This document shows, in pieces, positions 1-9,959 of a stretch of 64,000 nucleotides of DNA. Numbering within the stretch: position 1 is the stretch's first letter; every line of letters starts with the position of its first letter. This DNA is from Alloprevotella sp. oral taxon 473 str. F0040. Lineage in GTDB: Bacteria > Bacteroidota > Bacteroidia > Bacteroidales > Bacteroidaceae. The position numbers were made by a program, and so were the translations under genes. The notes below the pieces were generated by a model. That model was given only the letters and a program-made list of their open reading frames with translations, searched no databases and was not told where the DNA came from. Location: assembly GCF_000318095.2 (NCBI RefSeq), contig NZ_KB290718.1:45263-109262 (forward strand). Reading direction: 5' to 3'.

Positions 1-770
1 TGACTCCATCGGATGAGAGCGCAATCGCATCACCGCTCACCAGTTTCCAAACTACGCTCTGGTTGGTAGCATTCTCAGGCATTGCAGTTGCCGTGAGCGT
101 GAAGGAATCACCAACGATGAGCTCTTTCTGCGTGGCATTAAGAGAAATAGATTGTACCAAACGAGGCTTCACTACTACTCTGCACTCTGCTGACACTCCG
201 CTACCATCTGCCGCTTCAGCACGAACGAGGGCTTCTCCCACTTTCTTCGCTTGGATGACTCCATCGGATGAGAGCGCAATCGCATCACCACTCACCAGTT
301 TCCAAACCACGTTGCGGTTGGTAGCATTCTCAGGAGAGAGTGTTGCCGTGAGCGTGAAGGAATCACCAACGATGAGCTCTTTCTGCGTGGCATTAAGAGA
401 AATAGATTGTACCAAACGAGGTTTCACCACCACTCTGCACTCTGCTGATACTCCGCTACCATCTGCCGCTTCAGCGCGAACGAGGGCTTCTCCTACTTTC
501 TTCGCTTGGATGCCTCCATCGGATGAGAGTGTAATCGCATCACCGCTCACCAGTTTCCAAACCACGTTGCGGTTGGTAGCATTCTCAGGAGAGAGTGTTG
601 CCGTGAGCGTGAAGGAATCACCAACGATGAGCTCTTTCTGCGTGGCATTGAGCGAAAGGGATTGCACCAAACGAGGTTTCACTACTACTTTGCACTCTGC
701 TGACACTCCGCTACCATCCACTGCTTCAGCGCGAATGAGGGCTTCACCCACTTGTTGAGCCGTGAATTGT
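1..770 (-). repeat. Tandem 255-bp units encoding 85-residue Ig-like domains
   Basis: The same DNA block recurs with exact 255-bp spacing: for example GAAGGAATCA starts at 101, 356 and 611. The units are in frame with the metalloprotease on the minus strand, each giving one 85-residue Big2-like domain. Nucleotide identity between units is very high, so recent unit duplication or gene conversion is likely. The array continues past the left edge. Confidence 0.9.
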
Positions 771-2761
771 CCAGCTCCAGCAGTTGGCTTCAATATATTC
801 TCAGGCGTGATTTTCCACTTCAGCGTAGCATTAGTAGCGTTCTCGGGCAATATTTTAGCCGCGATTTGCAACGATTCTCCCACAACAACCGAAGAGGCAG
901 AAGGAGTGAGTGTGATTTGTTGCACCTTCACTTCCTTTGGAGTTTCAGGAATTTCTGGAGTTTCTGCCGCTTCACGCTCAATGAACTGCTGTCCGCCATA
1001 TACTTCTCCGCCTTGTTGTACGCTCCACGTGCGAATGGTCATGTTGCCTTCTGTCTTCTCAGAAAAAGAGGGAACAACCGGAGTATTATTTACCTTCGCT
1101 GTGACTTGTGGAGCTGGAGGAAGTGGACCATCGGCAGCGAGTTTGAGGTAGTTATTTGTGGGAAGACCTTCAAAAGTAACCGGAGATTTCACCACCTCAA
1201 TCCCACCATCCACTAGCGCATTGTTACTGATATCGTAATACTGGAAGTCGTCGTCAATGGTTTCTAGGCGAATCAATCCCTTACCCGCAAACCAGATGTT
1301 GAAATAGGTGGAGAACTTCTCCATCAACTTTTGAGGAATGTACACCTCGCACTCCCCATCGTTGGCAGTGCTAGGCACCAGAACATGAGAGAAAGTTGCT
1401 CCAAAATCATCGGACATCACCACACGCACCTTGCTGTCTTCCTTAAAGAAGGTCTTATCCACCGACCATTTCAACGTGAGCTTCTGCCCCATGGCATATT
1501 GTGGCGCAATGTTGGAAGTAATCTTGAAAGGAGTGGCGTTGACTACTTTGACATTTGCGATGTAGCCATCATAGAGTGGGGCTTGTTTCTTCGCTATCGC
1601 CTCTTCCACAGGAAGTGCATCGCTCACGCTGAGCCAAAACCGATAGTTGCCCACAGGGATTTCGTCAGAATTGGCTATCATACTTGCTCCACCATAGCGA
1701 CGACCAAAAGAGAGCTTAGCATCGCGCTGCGGAGGAAAAACGGGGAATGTGGCAGGATTGCCGGAATGGCAGCCAAACTGATTGAAGGTATAGAGCAACG
1801 AAGTCTGCTCTGCATCGGTGGCATAGACGGGAATCGTGAAGAAGGTGCCTTTGGGGACACGATATTCCGCGCGCATCTTTGCGCGATCTATGCGCGGTGC
1901 AGTATTGGTGAGAGCAGTGTGCTTAGCCGCGGCTGGAAGTTTGTAGTCGCTTTCCATGGTGACTGGGTGCATCATACGCAGACTCTCCAGACTGATGAAG
2001 TCTTCCTTATAAGGATATCCATAACTCATCATGGATTGTCCTGATTTAGGTTCGGTGCAACGACCCACCAAACCTGCGCCACCGACAAAGGGATGGTCCG
2101 CTCCGAAAAGGTGACCAAGTTCGTGACCGATGGTAATCATTTCTTGCGAGTTGACAATTGCCCATCCTTTGCGTTCGTGATACTTCACTCCACCGGGACT
2201 AGCCAATCCTTGCAAAGCACCACCTTCTATATAATTCACTACAATGCCGATGTCGTAGGCATCAGATCCGATGGCTGCATTGATGAGTTTTGTGCCCGCG
2301 TCATAAGCATACGAGCTCTTATAAGACTTCTCAATAAGTCGCTCGTCTTGCACGATGGTGAAGCGCACCCCTAAATCGCGCACGTAGATATTGTTGAGAA
2401 AAGTCTCGAGTTCTTTCCAGAAGGCTTTGACTTTGGCAACGTCTTGGTTGAGTTGCTCCGATCGGAAGCCTTCATTGGCCATGTAGACTGCCAGGCGATA
2501 TTCGCGAAAAACACCATCACTAATCGTGGGGGCGGTGGTGGCATCGCTCACCCCACGCACGGCAAAGACGGAATGCGAGGTAGAAAAGCGTTGCTCCGCT
2601 GAATCATCGTTGGGAGTTGGAACATTTACCCCACAAAAGCAACGAGGCTGTTGCGAGGGGGGAGTAATTGTGCGATTCTGTGCCGTCACTGCAGAGGAGA
2701 ATCCGAGTGAGGTGAAAGCCACTCCGACACAAAACAAGGAGAATCTGGAAAACGAGTTCAT
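1..2761 (-). CDS. Secreted zinc metalloprotease with tandem Ig-like (Big2) repeats; C-terminus cut by window edge
   Basis: Reading leftwards from an ATG at 2761, an uninterrupted frame of 920 codons runs off the left edge, so the C-terminus is missing. Residues 1-27 form a signal peptide (hydrophobic core, ends TAQ). Residues about 60-330 are a metzincin-type peptidase: HELGHLFGADHP places zinc ligands H213, H217 and H223 with catalytic E214, and a downstream SMMSYGYP could supply the Met-turn. A middle region of beta-rich, Ig/FN3-like sequence follows. From about residue 610 there is one divergent and then three almost identical 85-residue Big2-type domains (VQSISLNATQKEL...). The predicted job is extracellular or surface-anchored proteolysis with the repeats as a stalk or adhesin. 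A T9SS or other sorting signal would lie outside the window. Substrate is unknown. Family assignment to the M12-like zincins is from the motif; the repeats are seen directly. Confidence 0.85.
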   Translation of the reverse strand, partial: MNSFSRFSLFCVGVAFTSLGFSSAVTAQNRTITPPSQQPRCFCGVNVPTPNDDSAEQRFSTSHSVFAVRGVSDATTAPTISDGVFREYRLAVYMANEGFRSEQLNQDVAKVKAFWKELETFLNNIYVRDLGVRFTIVQDERLIEKSYKSSYAYDAGTKLINAAIGSDAYDIGIVVNYIEGGALQGLASPGGVKYHERKGWAIVNSQEMITIGHELGHLFGADHPFVGGAGLVGRCTEPKSGQSMMSYGYPYKEDFISLESLRMMHPVTMESDYKLPAAAKHTALTNTAPRIDRAKMRAEYRVPKGTFFTIPVYATDAEQTSLLYTFNQFGCHSGNPATFPVFPPQRDAKLSFGRRYGGASMIANSDEIPVGNYRFWLSVSDALPVEEAIAKKQAPLYDGYIANVKVVNATPFKITSNIAPQYAMGQKLTLKWSVDKTFFKEDSKVRVVMSDDFGATFSHVLVPSTANDGECEVYIPQKLMEKFSTYFNIWFAGKGLIRLETIDDDFQYYDISNNALVDGGIEVVKSPVTFEGLPTNNYLKLAADGPLPPAPQVTAKVNNTPVVPSFSEKTEGNMTIRTWSVQQGGEVYGGQQFIEREAAETPEIPETPKEVKVQQITLTPSASSVVVGESLQIAAKILPENATNATLKWKITPENILKPTAGAGQFTAQQVGEALIRAEAVDGSGVSAECKVVVKPRLVQSLSLNATQKELIVGDSFTLTATLSPENATNRNVVWKLVSGDAITLSSDGGIQAKKVGEALVRAEAADGSGVSAECRVVVKPRLVQSISLNATQKELIVGDSFTLTATLSPENATNRNVVWKLVSGDAIALSSDGVIQAKKVGEALVRAEAADGSGVSAECRVVVKPRLVQSISLNATQKELIVGDSFTLTATAMPENATNQSVVWKLVSGDAIALSSDGV

Positions 2762-2783
2762 AGAAGAGATAGTTTATTAACCA

Positions 2784-2812
2784 CAAAGTTAGAAATTTCT
2801 CATGATGTACAA
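2784..2812 (-). promoter_or_regulatory. Bacteroidetes-type promoter of the metalloprotease gene
   Basis: On the minus strand a -7 element TAACTTTG (2791-2784) matches TAnnTTTG and a TTG lies 18 bases upstream (2812-2810). The start codon is at 2761, giving a very short leader. Spacing is slightly shorter than the roughly 20 bases seen elsewhere in this window. Confidence 0.5.
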
Positions 2813-3024
2813 GAGAATTGCATGATATATATGCAAAGAATAGAAGCATAATTGCGTATAAATTCGTAATTTAGCAGTCAGAATTAAATTCCTAACTCTG
2901 AGAAAACTGGCTTTGTCAATTGGTACTCTTTAATGGTCTACCATATCTTCTCTCCGTGGACTAAGAAAGAGCTACTCAAAACGATGATTTATAGGCCTAT
3001 TCTCAGATTATCTCATACTTCCTC

Positions 3025-6000
3025 ATGAAGCAAAAAACTTCTCTTCTTCCACAAACCCTTGGTCTGTTTACCCTGATTGGGGGCATGACAGCGGCACCAG
3101 CTATGGCTCAAACCGCCACCACTGATGCTAACTCTGTGATAGCGACGGTACAAAACGGCCAGCAGACTACAGCGACTCCTGATCGCTCAGGCAATAATCT
3201 ACTTTCTGCTCGCAAGATTAATGCCACGACCATAGAGTTGATGAATAGTCAGAAACAGCGCATCACACTCGACTTCTACGGCAATGGCATCTTCCGCCTA
3301 TATCTCGATCCTGCCGGTCGCGCTCCTCACAACCCTGAAGCGACTCCTGCTGCGGACATCCTCGTGGAAAAACCTCGTCGTGGGGTTAAGTCTCTTGATT
3401 TGAAGGGCGATGCTAAAAACTTCACAGTGACGACTTCTCACGTGACCCTAGTGTTCGACCGTGCCACAGGTGGTTTTGTGGTGAAAAAGGCGAATGGTGA
3501 TGTGGTATTCGAATTACTCACCGCTCCTACATTTGACAAAGATGGCACACATCTTACTCTTGCTAACCATGACGGGGAATATTTCTATGGTGGTGGCGTG
3601 CAGAATGGTCGTTTTTCTCACCGCGGACAAGTGATTGCTATCGAAAACACGAACAACTGGGTGGATGGTGGCGTGGCCTCTCCCACTCCTTTCTACTGGA
3701 GCACGAAGGGCTACGGCATGATGTGGCATACTTTCAAGCCTGGGCTTTACGACTTTGGCAACACGCAAGGTAATGTGGTGAAATTACGCCACGCTGAGCA
3801 ATATCTTGATGTGTTCTTCATGGTGGCAGATCGCCCCGAAGCGTTGTTGAGCAGCTTCTACCAACTCACTGGTCACCCTGTATTGCTCCCTAAATTTGGA
3901 TTCTACCAAGGTCACCTCAATGCTTACAACCGCGACTACTGGACAGAAGCGAAGGACGGCCGTGGCTTCATGAAGATGGAAGATGGCAAGACTTATAACG
4001 AGAGTCAGAAAGATAATGGTGGTGTGAAGGAGAGTTTGAATGGCGAACTCAACAACTATCAATTTTCGGCTCGCGCTGCGATCGACCGCTATCTGAACAA
4101 TGATATGCCCTTAGGTTGGTTCCTCCCCAACGATGGATATGGTGCGGGCTACGGACAAACACCAACGCTCGATGGCAACATTGAGAACCTCCGCCAATTT
4201 GGCGACTATGCTCGCAGCAAGGGTGTGGAAATCGGTCTGTGGACACAAAGCGATCTCCATCCCAAAGACAGCATCGAAGCTCTGCTTCAGCGCGACATCG
4301 TGAAAGAAGTGGGTACTGCTGGTGTGCGTGTGCTCAAAACTGACGTGGCCTGGGTAGGCTGGGGCTATAGCTTTGGTCTTAATGGCGTGGCAGACGTGGG
4401 TCGCATCATGCCTAAATATGGCAACAACGCGCGCCCCTTCATCATCTCCCTCGATGGATGGGCTGGCACTCAACGCTATGCGGGTATTTGGAGCGGTGAC
4501 CAAACTGGTGGTGACTGGGAATACATCCGTTTCCACATCCCTACTTTCATCGGTTCTGGACTTTCTGGACAACCCAACATCACCTCCGACGTAGACGGTA
4601 TCTTCGGGGGTAAGAATATTCCCGTGAATGTGCGCGAATTCCAATGGAAGACTTTCACTCCCATGGAATTGAATATGGACGGCTGGGGCAGCAATCCTAA
4701 ATATCCTCATGCACTCGGTGGCAAGAGCATCGCACTCAATCGCTGGTATCTCAAGCTCAAGAGCGAACTCTTGCCTTATGCCTACACGGCAGCTGCGGAA
4801 GCTGTGAACGGCAAACCGATGATTCGCCCCATGTTTATGGAAGAAACCAACGAGTTTACGCTGGGCAAGCGCACGCAATATCAATTTATGTATGGGGATG
4901 CGTTCCTCGTGGCTCCCGTTTACCAAAACACAGCAGCGGACGAAGAAGGTAATGACCGCCGCGATGGCATCTACCTCCCCAAGGGCAATTGGGTGGATTA
5001 TTTCACTGGCGATTGCTATGCTGGCGGACGTATCGTTAACCACTTTGACGCTCCGCTCTGGAAACTCCCCGTGCTGGTGAAGGCTGATGCCATTATCCCT
5101 ATGGCTAATCCCAACAACACGCCTGCAGAAATCAAGAAAGATCTTCGCATCTTTGAAATCTACGCAGAAAAAGGCACTACCGCTTTCTTGTATGACGACG
5201 ATGGCAAGACTCAAGCCTATCTTGAAGGTAAGCACGCCCAAACGCCGCTGAAGACTACGGTGAAGAAGCAGGTGCTGACGTTCGACATAGACCGCACCAC
5301 GGCAAGATTCCCTGAATTTGTCAAGATGCAACAAACAGAATTGCGCATCAACGTGTCTAAGACTCCTAAGAAACTCACGGCAATAATGGGGGGTGCGAAG
5401 GTGAAATTGGCGCAAGTGAACTCTCGCGAAGAGTTTGAAAAAGGCACCAACGTATGGTTCTACGATGCTAAGCCTAATCTCAACCGCTGGGTTCGAACTG
5501 GCGAAGAAAGCGTAGGCGAAGTATTTAAGAATCCTCAGGTGCTCGTGAAGCTCGCTGCTACTGATGTGACAGAAAATGCGGTGAGTGTGATGGTGAAAGG
5601 CTTTGAATTTAAGATGCCTAATCGCCAGCTCGTGCACCATGGCAAACTTGCAGCACCTCGATTCAATAAGCAGCAGAGCAAGGCTCAGGCGTACACGCTC
5701 CAACCTGCGTGGGATGCCGTGGAAAATGCCGACTACTACGAAGTGGAATATGATGGCCAACTCTACTCTACTATCCGCGATTTGAACTATCTCTTCGATG
5801 ATTTGTCTCCTGTCACGAACTATTCATTCCGTGTACGCGCTGTCAATGCCGATGGCGCAAGTGAATGGACTGACTTCCAACTGGCTACTGTGAAAGATCC
5901 TCTTGAATGGGCTGTGAAGGGTGTGAAGGCTACGACATCTGTACAGAACCAAGGTGGACAAGGTACAGACAAACTCTTCGATCGCGATTTGAAGACGGTT

Positions 6001-6921
6001 TGGCACACTTCATGGGGAAACAAACAAGCTACTCCCTTTGACATGATTGTGGACTTGAGAAGTGTTAATCAATTAGAGCGTTTTGAATACATTCCTCGCG
6101 AAGATGCGGGCAATGGTACTATCCTCTCTGGTTCGTATTCACTCTCTACCGACCGCCAAAACTGGTCTGCTCCTGTTGCATTCAACTGGGAAAAGGATGG
6201 TGAAACCAAGACTGTGAAGTTCGGCGACGGTGCTGCGGCACGCTACATCAAACTGAATGTGGAAGATGCTGTGGGTAACTTCGGTTCTGGTCGTGAAATG
6301 TATGTTTATCGTCGACCTGGTACGGAAGGTGTGATGCAAGGGGACATCAACCGAGACAAGCGCGTGGACGAAAACGACTTGACTTCGTACATGAACTACA
6401 CTGGTTTGCGTCGTGGCGATGGTGACTTTGACTACGTAGCTATCGGCGACATCAACAAGAACGGTTTGATTGATGCTTACGATATCTCTTGCGTAGGTGT
6501 GGAACTAGACGGCGGTGTGCGCAACTCTTCTGACAAGGTGCGCGGACAACTCGTGCTTACTCCCAACGTGAAGACGTTTAAGGCTGGCGACGTCGTGGAA
6601 ATCAAGGTTACAGGTAAGGATCTCCACTATGTGAATGCTCTATCCTTCGGCCTTCCCTACAAGGCTGATGAGTTGGAATACAAAGGTATCACGCTCAAAG
6701 GCATGAAGGACATGGTAAACCTCACCTACGACCGCTTGCACACTTCTGGACAGAAGGCACTCTATCCCACATTTGTCAACCGCGGTAACAACTTCTTGCT
6801 CGAAGACGGTAACCCTGAACTCTTTACCATAAAGTTCGTAGCTAAGAAAGCAGGTAAGTTCAACCTGAAAGCTGTAGACGGTCTGCTCATCGACCGCAAC
6901 CTCGGCACTGTTTCTTTCTAA
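3025..6921 (+). CDS. Secreted GH31 glycosidase, alpha-N-acetylgalactosaminidase-like, with FN3, F5/8C, dockerin and cohesin-like modules
   Basis: A 1298-residue exported enzyme. Residues 1-28 are a signal peptide ending AMAQ. Residues about 60-760 hold the GH31 N-terminal beta domain, TIM barrel and C-terminal beta domain. VLKTDVAW puts the probable nucleophile at D440 and WSGDQTGG the probable acid/base at D492. The stretches LGWFLPNDGYGAGYG and IGSGLSGQPN resemble the GH31 subgroup described as alpha-N-acetylgalactosaminidases rather than classical alpha-glucosidases; that substrate call is inference. An FN3-like module (about 885-965), a discoidin/F5-8C carbohydrate-binding module (about 970-1100), a type I dockerin-like pair of calcium loops (GDINRDKRVDENDL from about 1106, and GDINKNGLIDAYD) and a cohesin-like beta domain (about 1175-1298) follow. 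It likely removes GalNAc from mucin-type glycans at the cell surface or outside. It is monocistronic and convergent with rpsJ. Confidence 0.85.
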   Translation: MKQKTSLLPQTLGLFTLIGGMTAAPAMAQTATTDANSVIATVQNGQQTTATPDRSGNNLLSARKINATTIELMNSQKQRITLDFYGNGIFRLYLDPAGRAPHNPEATPAADILVEKPRRGVKSLDLKGDAKNFTVTTSHVTLVFDRATGGFVVKKANGDVVFELLTAPTFDKDGTHLTLANHDGEYFYGGGVQNGRFSHRGQVIAIENTNNWVDGGVASPTPFYWSTKGYGMMWHTFKPGLYDFGNTQGNVVKLRHAEQYLDVFFMVADRPEALLSSFYQLTGHPVLLPKFGFYQGHLNAYNRDYWTEAKDGRGFMKMEDGKTYNESQKDNGGVKESLNGELNNYQFSARAAIDRYLNNDMPLGWFLPNDGYGAGYGQTPTLDGNIENLRQFGDYARSKGVEIGLWTQSDLHPKDSIEALLQRDIVKEVGTAGVRVLKTDVAWVGWGYSFGLNGVADVGRIMPKYGNNARPFIISLDGWAGTQRYAGIWSGDQTGGDWEYIRFHIPTFIGSGLSGQPNITSDVDGIFGGKNIPVNVREFQWKTFTPMELNMDGWGSNPKYPHALGGKSIALNRWYLKLKSELLPYAYTAAAEAVNGKPMIRPMFMEETNEFTLGKRTQYQFMYGDAFLVAPVYQNTAADEEGNDRRDGIYLPKGNWVDYFTGDCYAGGRIVNHFDAPLWKLPVLVKADAIIPMANPNNTPAEIKKDLRIFEIYAEKGTTAFLYDDDGKTQAYLEGKHAQTPLKTTVKKQVLTFDIDRTTARFPEFVKMQQTELRINVSKTPKKLTAIMGGAKVKLAQVNSREEFEKGTNVWFYDAKPNLNRWVRTGEESVGEVFKNPQVLVKLAATDVTENAVSVMVKGFEFKMPNRQLVHHGKLAAPRFNKQQSKAQAYTLQPAWDAVENADYYEVEYDGQLYSTIRDLNYLFDDLSPVTNYSFRVRAVNADGASEWTDFQLATVKDPLEWAVKGVKATTSVQNQGGQGTDKLFDRDLKTVWHTSWGNKQATPFDMIVDLRSVNQLERFEYIPREDAGNGTILSGSYSLSTDRQNWSAPVAFNWEKDGETKTVKFGDGAAARYIKLNVEDAVGNFGSGREMYVYRRPGTEGVMQGDINRDKRVDENDLTSYMNYTGLRRGDGDFDYVAIGDINKNGLIDAYDISCVGVELDGGVRNSSDKVRGQLVLTPNVKTFKAGDVVEIKVTGKDLHYVNALSFGLPYKADELEYKGITLKGMKDMVNLTYDRLHTSGQKALYPTFVNRGNNFLLEDGNPELFTIKFVAKKAGKFNLKAVDGLLIDRNLGTVSF

Positions 6922-6935
6922 ACTCGTAAATATAA

Positions 6936-6971
6936 GCGGGTGTATCAAATTATGGTACACCCGCTTTATTT
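6936..6971 (+). terminator. Intrinsic terminator after the GH31 gene
   Basis: A perfect 9-bp stem, GCGGGTGTA (6936-6944) with TACACCCGC (6956-6964), is followed by TTTATTT. It lies 15 bases after the GH31 stop codon. Confidence 0.85.
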
Positions 6972-7133
6972 GTGCATTCAACACTGCTCTCCGGAAGATA
7001 ACAATCCAAGAAGATAACATCCACATTCAATCCAGACTCCTAAGGGTGTGATCATCTATGGGCATACCCTTTTGGGATGGTAATGAATTACAGACACTAC
7101 ATATTGCGGAATAGACCGCAGGGCTCTTAGGCG

Positions 7134-7310
7134 GAAAGAGGAAGAAAAGAAGAAGGAGGAGAAGAGAGAAGAAAAAGGAAAGAAAGAGAAGGAGAAGAAG
7201 AAAGAGAACGATAATAGGTAGCAGAAAGGAGAAGAATACAGAGAAAGAACAGAAAGGAAAGTGAGAGGAACAAGAGAGGAACAAGAGAGGGAAACATACA
7301 ATTAAGAAAG
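7134..7310 (+). other. Long polypurine tract in the convergent GH31/rpsJ interval
   Basis: About 175 bases are almost entirely A and G on the plus strand (mixtures of GAAGAA, GGAGAA, AAAGAG), with only a few pyrimidines near 7206-7235. The 6922-7393 interval otherwise holds only the GH31 terminator. The rest shows no credible gene: open frames on the minus strand here are Ser/Phe/Leu-rich by composition only. No clear rpsJ terminator hairpin was seen. Confidence 0.7.
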
Positions 7311-7393
7311 CATAGTGTTGCAATAAACTAAAAAAATCCGTAGCACCAAAGGAACTACGGATTTGCTTCATTGTTACAAGCTGAAGAGTAAAA

Positions 7394-7699
7394 CTACACC
7401 TTGATTTCAACTTCTACGCCGCAAGGAAGTTCGAGCTTCATAAGAGCATCGATGGTCTTGGGGTTAGAGCTGTAGATGTCGATGAGACGCTTGTAAGTGG
7501 AAACCTCGAATTGCTCGCGGCTCTTCTTGTTAACGAAGGTAGAGCGGTTCACCGTGATGATACGCTTGCGAGTGGGGAGAGGAATTGGACCGCTAACGAT
7601 TGCGCCAGTAGCTTTTACGTTAGAAACAATCTTCTCTGCAGACTTTTCTACGAGAGTGTGATCGTAGCTCTTGAGCTTGATGCGAATTTTTTGACTCAT
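7394..7699 (-). CDS. rpsJ: 30S ribosomal protein S10
   Basis: A 101-residue protein starting [14 protein letters not shown] with the S10 landmarks [10 protein letters not shown] and the tail [16 protein letters not shown]. The start at 7699 was chosen over an in-frame ATG 10 codons upstream because family members begin at this point. S10 sits in the 30S head and also partners NusB in antitermination. It is the last gene of the str operon here, 108 bases after fusA; the usual S10 operon genes (rplC onwards) do not follow, since the next gene is the convergent GH31 glycosidase. Confidence 0.95.
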   Translation of the reverse strand: MSQKIRIKLKSYDHTLVEKSAEKIVSNVKATGAIVSGPIPLPTRKRIITVNRSTFVNKKSREQFEVSTYKRLIDIYSSNPKTIDALMKLELPCGVEVEIKV

Positions 7700-7807
7700 T
7701 GCTGTATTGAATTTACTCCGAATCGGCAACGGTGGGATAAGAGTCGTTCGCTATCCCACCTGCCGAACGCGGAAAGTTTTTGTTTATTGGAAAATCCCTA
7801 TCAAAGA

Positions 7808-9928
7808 TTATTTGATGAGATCTACGCGACCCTTCATTTCTTCGAGTACAGCCTTAGCAATACCGCTAGAAACAGGAGCGTGGTGATCGTACTGCATAGA
7901 AGAAGTTGCACGACCTGAAGTGATAGTACGGAGCGCAGTCACGTAACCGAACATTTCACCGAGGGGCACAGTAGCCTTAACGATGCGAGCACCAGAACGG
8001 CTATTCTCCATACCTTCTACTTGACCACGACGCTTGTTCAAGTCACCAATCACATCACCCATGTTTTCTTCAGGAGTGATAACATCAAGCTTCATCATGG
8101 GCTCCATGAGCACAGGACCTGCTTGAGCGCAAGCGTTCTTGTAAGCTTGGATAGCAGCGATTTCGAAGGAGAGTTGGTCAGAGTCCACTGGGTGGAAAGA
8201 ACCGTCGAGGAGTTCTACCTTGAGGCTATCGAGAGGGAAGCCACCGAGGACACCGCTCTTCATAGCGTTCTCAAAGCCCTTCTGTACAGAGGGGATGAAT
8301 TCCTTAGGAATGTTACCACCAGTTACCTTGTTCACGAACTGGAGACCGCCTTCCTTGAAGTCCTCATCTACAGGACCTACGTTAACGATGATGTCAGCGA
8401 ACTTACCGCGACCACCAGATTGCTTCTTGTAAACTTCGCGGAGGTTTACAGTCTTAGTAATAGCTTCCTTGTAGTTTACTTGGGGCTTACCTTGGTTAAT
8501 CTCAACCTTAAACTCACGACGGAGACGGTCGATGATAATGTCGAGGTGAAGCTCACCCATACCAGAAATCACAGTTTGACCGCTTTGTTCATCAGTCTTC
8601 ACAGTGAAAGTGGGGTCTTCTTCAGCGAGCTTAGAAAGACCGGTAGAGAGCTTATCAAGATCCTTCTGAGTCTTAGGCTCTACTGCGATACCGATAACGG
8701 GATCGGGGAAGTCCATAGATTCGAGAATGATAGGAGCACCTTCTTCAGCGAGGGTGTCACCAGTGCGGATATCCTTAAAACCAACACCTGCGCCGATGTC
8801 ACCAGCACCAATCACTTCAACAGGGTTCTGCTTGTTAGAGTGCATTTGGAAGAGGCGAGACACACGCTCCTTCTTACCAGAACGTACGTTGTAAACGTAA
8901 GAACCAGCTTCTACCTTACCGGAGTAAACACGGAAGAAGGTGAGACGACCTACATAGGGGTCAGTAGCAATCTTAAACGCGAGAGCAGAAGTCTTTTCGT
9001 CTTCAGAAGGCTGGCGAGTTTCAGTTTCACCAGTGTCAGGGTTTACACCTTCGATAGCGGGAGTGTCAAGAGGAGAGGGGAGGAACATCACCACGTAGTC
9101 GAGGAGAGTTTGTACACCCTTGTTCTTGAACGAAGAACCGCAGGTCATAGGAACGATGTCGAGTGCGAGCGTACCCTTACGGATAGCAGCCACAACTTCT
9201 TCCTCTGTGAGGCTATCGGGATCGTCAAAGAACTTCTCCATAAGCGTCTCGTCTTGCTCTGCAGCAAGTTCGATCATCTTTTGGCGCCATTCGTTGCATT
9301 CGTCAACGAGTTCAGCGGGGATGTCTTCTACGTCATATTCAGCACCCATTGTCTCATCGTGCCAAAGAATAGCCTTCATGCGGATGAGGTCAACGATACC
9401 CTTGAACTTTTCTTCAGCACCAATGGGCACAGAGATAACGCAAGGAGTTGCACCGAGGACGTCCTTCATTTGGCGCACTACTTCGAAGAAGTTAGCACCA
9501 GAACGGTCCATCTTGTTCACATAACCGATACGAGGTACGTTGTACTTGTCAGCCTGACGCCATACAGTTTCAGACTGAGGTTCGACACCACCTACTGCGC
9601 AATAAGTAGCGACAGCACCATCGAGCACACGGAGTGAGCGTTCTACTTCAGCGGTGAAGTCTACGTGTCCCGGAGTGTCAATGAGGTTGAACTTATATTG
9701 AGTGCCGCGGAAGTTCCAGAAAGCGGTGGTAGCAGCAGAAGTGATAGTGATACCACGTTCTTGCTCTTGTTCCATCCAGTCCATGGTTGCGCCGCCTTCG
9801 TGCACTTCACCAATCTTGTGCGTCTTACCAGTGTAGAAGAGGATACGCTCAGAAGTGGTGGTTTTACCGGCATCGATGTGCGCCATGATACCGATGTTAC
9901 GCGTCAAATGGAGATCTTGCTTTGCCAT
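7808..9928 (-). CDS. fusA: Elongation factor G
   Basis: A 706-residue translational GTPase that moves tRNA and mRNA through the ribosome. The G1 loop AHIDAGKT is at residues 16-23, followed by DTPGHVDF (G3) and NKMD (G4), and by domains II-V including the [10 protein letters not shown] segment. Full length for the family. It begins 31 bases downstream of the rpsG stop and reads in the same direction, consistent with the str operon. Long open frames on the opposite strand (for example 8021-9637) are codon-bias shadows. Confidence 0.98.
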   Translation of the reverse strand: MAKQDLHLTRNIGIMAHIDAGKTTTSERILFYTGKTHKIGEVHEGGATMDWMEQEQERGITITSAATTAFWNFRGTQYKFNLIDTPGHVDFTAEVERSLRVLDGAVATYCAVGGVEPQSETVWRQADKYNVPRIGYVNKMDRSGANFFEVVRQMKDVLGATPCVISVPIGAEEKFKGIVDLIRMKAILWHDETMGAEYDVEDIPAELVDECNEWRQKMIELAAEQDETLMEKFFDDPDSLTEEEVVAAIRKGTLALDIVPMTCGSSFKNKGVQTLLDYVVMFLPSPLDTPAIEGVNPDTGETETRQPSEDEKTSALAFKIATDPYVGRLTFFRVYSGKVEAGSYVYNVRSGKKERVSRLFQMHSNKQNPVEVIGAGDIGAGVGFKDIRTGDTLAEEGAPIILESMDFPDPVIGIAVEPKTQKDLDKLSTGLSKLAEEDPTFTVKTDEQSGQTVISGMGELHLDIIIDRLRREFKVEINQGKPQVNYKEAITKTVNLREVYKKQSGGRGKFADIIVNVGPVDEDFKEGGLQFVNKVTGGNIPKEFIPSVQKGFENAMKSGVLGGFPLDSLKVELLDGSFHPVDSDQLSFEIAAIQAYKNACAQAGPVLMEPMMKLDVITPEENMGDVIGDLNKRRGQVEGMENSRSGARIVKATVPLGEMFGYVTALRTITSGRATSSMQYDHHAPVSSGIAKAVLEEMKGRVDLIK

Positions 9929-9959
9929 TTTGTATGTATGCTAATGTGCGATGTGCGAA

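Noticed and set aside
63-1216. Plus-strand frames over the Ig-repeat region
   Set aside because: The repeat pattern makes long frames on both strands, but the minus strand gives a continuous signal peptide, protease and Big2 protein.
4111-5760. 549-codon open frame antisense to the GH31 gene
   Set aside because: His/Arg/Ala-rich composition expected from reverse reading of biased codons; lies within an intact glycosidase frame.
7027-7410. Ser/Phe/Leu-rich minus-strand frames in the convergent GH31/rpsJ gap
   Set aside because: They arise from reading the complement of the polypurine tract; one overlaps the rpsJ end and none has protein-like complexity.
8021-9637. 538-codon open frame antisense to fusA
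   Set aside because: Shadow of EF-G codon bias; the translated product has no family features.
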